Assembly (NCBI GenBank): GCA_022264855.1
Contig: JABYQU010000029.1
Span: 186,001-250,000 of the forward strand
DNA length: 64,000 bases
DNA from: Lenzites betulinus
Taxonomy: Eukaryota; Basidiomycota; Agaricomycetes; Polyporales; Polyporaceae
Reading direction: 5' to 3'
A program made the position numbers and the translations under genes. A model generated the notes under the pieces. The model had not been told where the DNA came from. It searched no databases and worked only from the letters and a program-made list of their open reading frames with translations. Positions 57,304 to 64,000 of the stretch are shown piece by piece (the first letter of the stretch is position 1; every line of letters starts with the position of its first letter).

Positions 57304-60300
57304 ATGAGTGGACGTCCTCCCCGCGGCGCATCTCGAGGCAGGGGCCCGCGCCCTGGACAAGGACCCGGAAGTACCGGCCGGGGTTCTTCGCCTTCAAGAG
57401 GCCGAGGAAGCCCTGTCCCCCCGTCGGGCGGCGATCCTGGTCCCAGAGGTCGGGGCTACCCTCGAGGAAGGCCTCCTCCCGGCGGTGGATACCGTGGAAG
57501 TAGCCCAGGCAGCTTCCGTGGGGGTGGTCCCAGCGGTCCACCTCAAATTTTCGCCGCGGGACAGCCCCTCGCCCAGGATCCCCGCCTTGGTCCGGAACTT
57601 GACCAGCTTGTGCAGGCGTTCAGCCGCGTGAGGATTCAGCCCGAGATGCCACTGCGTCCGGGCTGGGGCACGCTCGGTCGCCCGGGTCAACTGCGGACGA
57701 ACTTCTTCGCAGTCAGGCTGCCCAAGAACGCTACGTATTACGAGTACGAGATCGAGATCTCGCCTAAGGCACAGGCGAAGGGAGACAGGAGGTATCGTAT
57801 CATGGAGCTCGTAGAGCAGGACGCCGCGTTTGCGGACTTCAGGACGCACGTCGCGCACGACCGGAGCCAGCGACTCGTCTCTGCGCGTGAATTACCACAG
57901 CCGCTCAGCATCTCAGTCCGCTACCTTGAGGTGGATCAAGAGGACAACCCGAATGCCCAAACCTTCACTGTGGACATAAAGCACAAGAGGCAGATGAGTA
58001 TGTCAACTTTGAACGAGTAAGTTCATTCTACTTCTTTTCATGAAAGGGTTGTCATCGATGCTTGGCAGCTATATGGACGGTAGACCCGAACACCGCGACA
58101 TCGATACGCAGCCGCTAGTCTCGGCTCTGAACCTGGTGGTGCAGAGCCACGCGTCGAAGCATGGCATACGCGTCGGGAGTAACAAGTACTTCTTCCCATC
58201 CCCGAACGACAACCTTCGGCTCTCACTGGGCGTAGAGGCCCATCGTGGATTTTTCATGTCCATCCGGCCCATGTACAAGCAGCTGATGGTCAACGTTAAT
58301 GTCTGCATGACAGCCTTCTACACTCCCGGTAACCTAGCCGAGTGTATGCTTGCTTTTCGTCGCGAAACGAGCGGCGGCATGCCTCACGGGTTCGCAGATA
58401 AGTTGAAGGTCGCGACTCGACACCTTGGTTACACGAAGAAGCATACTATATTCAGGGTCATGACAAGCCTCACTGCGCGCACCGCGCGGTTCGACTGCGA
58501 AGAGTACGGGAGAAAGGTATCCGTCGAGGAGTTCTTCAAGCTTAGTGAGTGCCTCGTAGTAACATGTTCCTGACAGAACTGATGACGCTCTCACAGAGTA
58601 CAGGATCACCCTCCGGCATGCGACCGACGTCCCGATCATCAACGTCAGTAGTAATCCTAAGCATGCAGTCTTCCTTCCGGCCGAGATTTGTGAAATCGTT
58701 CGGGGACAGGCCTACCGCGGGAAGCTCGACGGCCAGCAGACAAGTTCGATGATCCGCTATGCATGCAACGCTCCCGACGTCAACGGAAACGCGATCGTGA
58801 ACGAGGGTTTCGAGAAGCTTGGTCTGCGCGGCGGTGCTGCGTCCACCCTTGGCTCCTTTGGAGTGACAGTAAGCCCACAAATGACGGTCGTCCCAAGCCG
58901 CGTTCTGCCTTCCCCTGGGATCAGCTACAGCGTCGGGAACCCGCGGATTCAGAATGCGAGCTGGAATATCGTGAACATCAAGCTCCAGGCGGGAGGCACG
59001 ATCGGCAGCTGGGCGGTTCTCCTTGTGCAGGATGGCCGCACTGGCATCGAGTTCGCCGGGGAAGATGACCCACAGCTGATCCTGTTCTTGCGTACGTTCC
59101 TTGCCAAATGCAACTCGAGCGGGATCGTGGGCGCGGACAAACCCCCCAAGATCCTCTCTGTGCAGCTCCCGCCGTCGCAGGGCGACGAGAATCGCGCCGC
59201 CGCGTTGGACAAGATCCGGCTCACCTTCAGGAACAACCTCAACCGGAGCGCGAAGCCGAGTTTCGTGCTAGTGCTGCTCTCCGGGATTGACAAGTACATC
59301 TATCCCGGGATCAAGAAGATGTGCGACATCGACTTGGGCCTTCAGACCGTCCATATGCTTCTTCCGAAGGCGCGCGAGTCCGGCAACCGTCAGGACCAGT
59401 ACTTTTCGAACGTCGTCCTGAAAGTGAACGCGAAACTTGGCGGGATGAACCACCTCCTCGATTCCAGCTCGATGAAGTGGTTGACGGAGAAGAAGACGAT
59501 GATAATGGGCATCGACGTCACGCACCCAGGGCCGAAGAGCTTGCCCGGGTCCCCGAGTATCGCTGCCGTCGTGGCAAGCATTGACGACAACTTCGTCCAG
59601 TTCCCTGCAAGCATGACGCTTCAGAAGCCGGACTGGAACAAGGAGAGCAAGGAGGTGCGTGGGCTCTGCCTCTGTGCGATGCACATACTGACCTATATAC
59701 CTCATGCGCCAGATGGTCGAGAAGCTGACGCAAATGACCATTGAACGCCTACAGGTGTATCAGAAGAAGAACAAGCGTCTTCCAGACCGTGTGTTTGTGT
59801 ACCGTGACGGTGTCTCCGAGGTACGTCCATATAGGATTTGCTCACTTATCTCAACTCACGTTGTGATCGTTCTTGTTTCGCAAGGGACAATATCATCTTG
59901 TTCTTCAAGAAGAGCTCCCCAAGATCCAGGCGGCGTTCAAGCAAATTTCCCCCAAGGCACCGTACAAACCGACGCTGACCATCGCGATCTGCGGTAAACG
60001 GCATCACGCTCGGTTCTGGCCCACCGCGCCGGGGGAAATGACGAACAACGGCAATACCATTCCAGGGACCATCGTCGACAAGGGCATCACCGATGTCTAT
60101 AACTTCGACTTCTACCTGCAGGTGCGTCGTGTGACAACGGTCTGGGGCTTTCGCGCTCAAGCTGTGGTATATTACAGGCGCACAACGGACTGAAGGGCCA
60201 CGTACGACCCACGCACTACACCGTCGTCTACGACGAGAATCGCTACCGGGCGGACGTCCTGCAGCAGGGCACCCACACTGCAAGCTACCTGTTCGCACGC

Positions 60301-60525
60301 GCCACAAAAGCCGTTAGTCTCGTCCCCGCGGCGTACTATGCCGACATCGCATGCGAGCGCGGGCGGGACTACCTGAACGTCTTGCTTAATCTCACGGAAG
60401 ACCGGTCGTCCGTGACGGGTTCGGCGGACAAGGAGGCTGAAAAGGAACGGGTCTACCAAAACGCGGTCAAACTTTGGGGCGATGGAATTCACAAGGACAT
60501 GAAGGACTGTATGTTTTATATCTGA
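57304..60525 (+). CDS. Argonaute (RNA silencing effector)
   Basis: Argonaute binds small RNAs and silences matching transcripts; in fungi it acts in quelling and transposon control. The start at 57304 gives an RGG-rich N-terminus (GRPPRGASRGRGPRPGQGPG, continuing to about residue 85). Domains follow in order. The N domain begins GQLRTNFFAVRLPKNATYYEY. The linker and PAZ region includes PLVSALNLVVQSHASKHGI and LGVEAHRGFFMSIRP. The MID region includes AGGTIGSWAVLLV. The PIWI domain starts near MGIDVTHPGPKS. PIWI catalytic candidates are D in GIDVTHP, E in MTIERL, D in VYRDGVSEGQY and D in AAYYADIACERG, a DEDD set as in other fungal Argonautes, so slicing is possible. It ends HKDMKDCMFYI, stop at 60523-60525. 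About seven short introns; about 940 residues. No Dicer or RdRP gene is nearby. Confidence 0.93.
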
Positions 60526-61058
60526 TCGGCTGCGCTTGTTTCGTTTGCAATGTGCGGTTGACTTGGCTTTTGTATGAACACGTAACTGTAACTGTACCAG
60601 TGGCTATGACGAAATGAGGATGTGTTTGGATATGACTGAATGAACTTGTACGCGGCAAGCGGTAGCGGTTGATCTAGGCCTGAAGTATTTGGCAACACAC
60701 GAATAGGTATATGCATATTGTCCAGATAGTTCATACACCCTGCTGCTGGCAGTGGCTTGTCGGTGGATCCCTGCGATCAGCGCCTCTGCGGTTTGCCTTC
60801 GCTTGGGTCATCTCGCGACGCCGGATACCTGACTGCCCAAAACTGCAAACCCTGACTCGGAGGGTGCGCACGCTACGCTTCCATGTATCTTGCCAAAACG
60901 TCTCCCGCATTGTATTTACGGCACCAGCGCATATTGGCGGACCGATCCCCGAGACATGCTCCCGAGGGCTCAAAGTTAAGACACAACCTGATTGAAAGCC
61001 GTGTGAACAGGAGCATCACAAGGCTATAAAGGGCTCACCGTGAAACATTTCCCGCACG
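60526..61058. other. Intergenic region between Argonaute and GNAT genes
   Basis: About 530 bp. It should hold the Argonaute 3' untranslated region and the GNAT promoter. TATAAA at 61025-61030 lies only about 30 bp before the ATG at 61059. If it is the working TATA box, the true start could be the in-frame ATG at 61071. Confidence 0.5.
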
Positions 61059-62218
61059 ATGAGAGCAAGCATGCCATCTTCCGGAGGACTCCCAGAGGGC
61101 ATAACTGTCCAATACGAGAAGGATCCCGACGGTGAGCGGGCGGTGTACATGTTGCCTGTATACTCCCGCGTAGTTCTTCCACACTTACTATTCCCGCACG
61201 CAGACAAGACACTCGAAGCCGCCGCAGAGCTCTACGTCCACCTCTGCAAGCGCGGTGCGGCCCCCCCGTCCATGCGCTACTCTGCGCGGATCCTTACCCG
61301 CCCGTACAGAACCGAGCTTCATCGCAGCGTCCTGCGGACGCCCGGACCTCAGCGGAATGATGGCGCGCGGCGTCATCCGCCCGCTCGCGCGCGTCGCGGG
61401 GGAGCTGTACACCGCGCGCAACGCTCAGGGCGAGCTTGTGGGGTTCACGCTGTGGGCGCCCCCTGGGCGATCCACATTCGATACGTGAGTTGCGCGCGGT
61501 GAAGGGCGCACAGGGTAAGTGTTGACGTGCGCCTTCGGACAGGCCAGAACAGCTCGAAATGGGGTTCGGTGAATTCCTGGCAGGGGTGGACGACCGGGGA
61601 AAGGTGTTCATGGGGCACGTGGTGAGTGTCCGGCCGATGAGCGTAGGACGAGGGGCATTGACGGTGGCGGGATGCGCCCCGAATCGCGGGCGCGTAGAAC
61701 GGGGTGATAATCCCCCGGTTCTTACAGGACGCGCTGGGAATCGAGAATGTGAGTATGAAATGAGCGCGTTGATTTTAACAAAACAACCCTCTAACGGGGA
61801 ACGCACCGCAGGCCGAGCACGAGTGCTACTTCTGTTGGTTTGCAATGGTCCAGCAGGAATATCAGCGTAAGGGCATATGTCGCGCACTCGTTGACCTCGC
61901 AAATGAGAAGGTGCGTGCATGGTCCTCAGTTAGGCATATTGGGACGAGAGATCTGATCACGGTGGTATAGGCGAAGAAGGCGGGGACAACGATGGCGTTG
62001 TTAGCTGGAGCTGAGGCGAAGGTGCGTGCTCCGGGAGAATCCGCACGTTTACGAAGGAGTCCTGCTTACTGTTTAGATAAATATGACAGGTCAAAGTGTA
62101 CGAAAAGCTCGGCTTCGTGGAGCGTGGACGAAGGAAAATGGAATCCCCGTGGGCGGAGTGGACGTTTTACTGCATGGCCCGTGAGGCAGAGAGAGACAGA
62201 GTAGGGGTTCACTCGTGA
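61059..62218 (+). CDS. GNAT-family N-acetyltransferase
   Basis: GNAT enzymes transfer an acetyl group from acetyl-CoA to an amine. The ATG at 61059 gives MRASMPSSGGLPEGITVQYEKDPDG. It joins over an intron (about 61132-61201) to DKTLEAAAELYVHL and then, over a GC-rich intron, to EPSFIAASCGRPDLSGMMARG. The core reads AGELYTARNAQGELVGFTLWAPPG (strands 2-4) and, after several small introns, CYFCWFAMVQQEYQRKGICRALVDLA, which contains the acetyl-CoA motif (Q/R)xxG(I/K)xR. It continues AKKAGTTMALLAGAEAK, VKVYEKLGFVERGRRKM and WAEWTFYCMA, ending RDRVGVHS with TGA at 62216-62218. About 200 residues and seven introns. The last two exons are duplicated in broken, inverted form at 6763-7155. The substrate is unknown. 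It converges with the gene ending at 62293, 74 bp apart. Confidence 0.83.
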
Positions 62219-62292
62219 TACTGGATATGGGTGAGGTGTAGGAGTACGAAGCCGAATGCAGACAGGGCTTCACGTACTTATTTAGTGCGAAT

Positions 62293-63627
62293 TCAAGGCT
62301 CGTTCTGTTGACAGTTGCTGTCGGTCTCCTTCGCTACCCTTCGTTTCTCAGCCCACTCGCGAGCACGCGCTCGTCTAGCGGCCTGCAGCGCATCGTCGGA
62401 AGTTTCTGCAGGAGCATATGTCTCCTTCGAGGGAACAGGTGCGTCCTGAGCAAGAGCGTCATCAATAACCAGTTCCGACACTTCTTCGTCCTCCTCAGCC
62501 TCGTGGACATCATCATTGGAGTCCTCGTCGCTGTCCCCGTATCCCGCGAGTCCGCCAATCCCTGCCGATTCCTTGCCTTCGCTGATGCGCTGTTTCTCCG
62601 CTGCAGCGTCGAGCCGTATCTTGGTCTTCATCAGCCGCCATGCGCGTGCCCAGCGCCCCCGCAAGAATGCGAAGCGCGGGTCCGCCCCGTGGTTTGCGAG
62701 GATGCGCATCTCGAGCTGCGCGGAGTTCGGGGACGCGAGGACGTGCGTGGCCGTACGTTGCATCAGCCCACGCTGGGCCTCGTCCGGCTGTTGGTGAGAG
62801 AGTGGCATCAGCGTCTTTGGACAAGCACTCGAGGTGGGATATAATACTCTACCTCCTCGTCGCTCCCGCCCCAGTCTTCGCGCGGGTCGGCAGGAGGCTG
62901 ACCGTCGTTTGGGGCCTCCACATGGAGGGCGCGGAGACGCGCTTGGCGGTCTTCGTGTATCACACGTCGTCGTTTGTCTCGTCGGTAGTCCTCAATTTCG
63001 TCGGGGGAGAAGAAGAAGGTATCTTCCGCATCAGAGGGTAGGTCTGACCAGCCACCTGGAGAACTCGGCTCCGTGGGGGACGAAGTAGCCGCGGCAGAGA
63101 ACTCGGGGAGAGCATCCAGGAGCAAGCGGGCATCGTACCTGCACATGCACATTAGCTATCAATTCTACAACAGCTTGCTTGGAATATATGAGGTATCGTA
63201 CGGATGTTTAGGCTGTACGCGCCATGCCTTCGCACTCCCAGCGCTCAGCCACATGCCCATTTTCACTCTCAAACGACACTTACTTGTCGACCCAGACTGC
63301 ATCTCCCCTTGCATATTTGACTGCAGCCGGCGCATGTCCCAGCTGCATATGATCCTCAGGGAAATCGGCATCTTCGTGTGCACCACTACTCCCACCGACC
63401 CACTCGATCAGGCCGTCGCCGTGCGACACCACGCTTGTCCGGTCTCGTTTCTCCAGTACTACCTCCAGCGAGCGAGCAGCCTTAGTCGCTTGAGGTCCGC
63501 GGACTAAGTCTGCCTCATGTGCGCGGATAAAGAGCGAGGCGTCCGGTTCGGTAAGGGATTGATGCGACTCCTCGTAGGGATCATTCTCGTATGGTCGGTG
63601 TTTCCGTTTCCTGTAGTTTGACGACAT
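62293..63627 (-). CDS. Hypothetical protein, possibly nuclear
   Basis: I do not recognise this protein. The start at 63627 gives MSSNYRKRKHRPYENDPYEESH, basic and nuclear-signal-like. After an acidic-histidine stretch and an intron near 63140-63290, it continues YDARLLLDALPEF, DLPSDAEDTFFFSPDEIEDYRRDKRRRVIHEDRQARLRAL, then across an intron near 62770-62850 EAQRGLMQRTATHVLASPNSAQLEMRILANHGADPRFAFLRGRWARAWRLMK. The NSAQLEMRILANHGADPRFAFLRGRW block looks like a small conserved helical module, faintly resembling a SURP domain (splicing factors), but this is weak. The tail is acidic, then REWAEKRRVAKETDSNCQQNEP, stop at 62293-62295. Length about 360 residues. A C-terminal piece of it is duplicated near 6763-6830. 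It diverges from the gene at 63830. Confidence 0.7.
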
Positions 63628-63829
63628 TGCAGATCGCAAGAGCAGTGATCTGACGGAATGAGACTTGAAACTCAACCGCGGTGGTGTAATAGAGACGAGT
63701 TTCCAAGAAAGCTCCGTGCGAATCGGGATAGCCATTCTCAGACTCAGCACTCAACGCTCAGCGCCTATCAACGCGTTGTTCGAATTCACTCACAACGGCT
63801 CGGAACTCACTAGCGATTCGAAGACCGTG

Positions 63830-64000
63830 ATGTCCGACATACTGGAGGGCCCAAAAGACAGCTGGCTGCAATGCTACACATCAAATCGCGTTGGCGAGGA
63901 AGAAGTTGAACGGATCATATTGGCTCTCGAGCACAAGGGCCTCGTCACCTTGCATGGAAACGGCACCACTCTTTCGTGGAGAGATTTTCCGGAGAAGCCT
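63830..64000 (+). CDS. Partial hypothetical protein at right edge
   Basis: From ATG 63830 the frame stays open to the window end: MSDILEGPKDSWLQCYTSNR, VGEEEVERIILALEHKG, LVTLHGNGTTLSWRDFPEKP. The helix-like VERIILALEHKGLVTLHG resembles a winged-helix or DNA-binding turn but is too short to assign. The same frame is open upstream to about 63665 without another ATG. The gene diverges from the minus-strand gene starting at 63627. Exons beyond 64000 are needed to say more. Confidence 0.4.
   Translation, partial: MSDILEGPKDSWLQCYTSNRVGEEEVERIILALEHKGLVTLHGNGTTLSWRDFPEKP

Noticed and set aside
1..64000. CRISPR arrays, bacterial operons, intact transposons
   Set aside because: No regular spaced repeats, no transposase or reverse transcriptase motifs, and gene structure is clearly eukaryotic.

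Overview
The window looks like nuclear DNA of a basidiomycete fungus, most likely a wood-decay Agaricomycete (Polyporales-like; this placement is inference). Genes are split by many short introns of about 45 to 80 bp with GT...AG ends and CTAAC/CTGAC-like branch sites. They sit on both strands without operons. The genes I recognise are eukaryotic and fungal: DPH2, TOM70, TSR3, mitochondrial ribosomal protein mL41, Argonaute, a SigF-like NTF2 protein, an Agaricomycete-style F-box protein, GH79 and GH128 enzymes. I reconstructed exons by reading splice sites by eye, so gene ends are firmer than internal exon edges.

Layout. 1-3.4 kb: DPH2 (minus, runs off the left edge) and TOM70 (plus) diverge from a 200 bp promoter. 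4.4-6.6 kb: a flavin monooxygenase. 6.8-7.2 kb: a broken inverted copy of a segment from 62 kb. 8.2-9.9 kb: an MFS transporter of the allantoate-permease type. 10.8-13.0 kb: an unrecognised conserved-looking protein, followed by tRNA-Glu(UUC). 13.6-16.6 kb: two tandem alpha/beta hydrolases (minus). 17.9-19.5 kb: a multi-pass membrane protein. 19.5-22.5 kb: gene-poor, with one half of a dispersed inverted repeat whose other half is at 26.6-26.9 kb. 22.5-25.2 kb: GH79 beta-glucuronidase-like protein. 27.1 kb: small secreted protein. 28.4 kb: SigF-like NTF2 protein. 30.1-32.0 kb: F-box protein. 32.6-42.0 kb: one very long DUF3712 membrane protein built of three repeated modules. 42.4-46.1 kb: mostly empty. 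46.1-48.2 kb: TSR3 and mL41 diverge from a shared promoter. 49.8-56.1 kb: two paralogous seven-helix proteins flank a GH128 glucanase. 57.3-60.5 kb: Argonaute. 61.1-63.6 kb: a GNAT acetyltransferase and an unrecognised protein converge. 63.8 kb to the end: a partial gene.

How the genes fit together. Housekeeping functions (diphthamide, mitochondrial import, 18S rRNA modification, mitochondrial translation, RNA silencing) alternate with accessory genes for cell-wall or plant polysaccharide breakdown, transport, redox chemistry and membrane sensing. The two divergent housekeeping pairs probably share promoters. I found no CRISPR array, intact transposon or biosynthetic cluster. The most notable structures are the displaced 0.4 kb copy of two convergent gene ends, the 270-310 bp inverted repeat pair, the three-module DUF3712 giant, and the paralogous membrane-protein pair around the glucanase.
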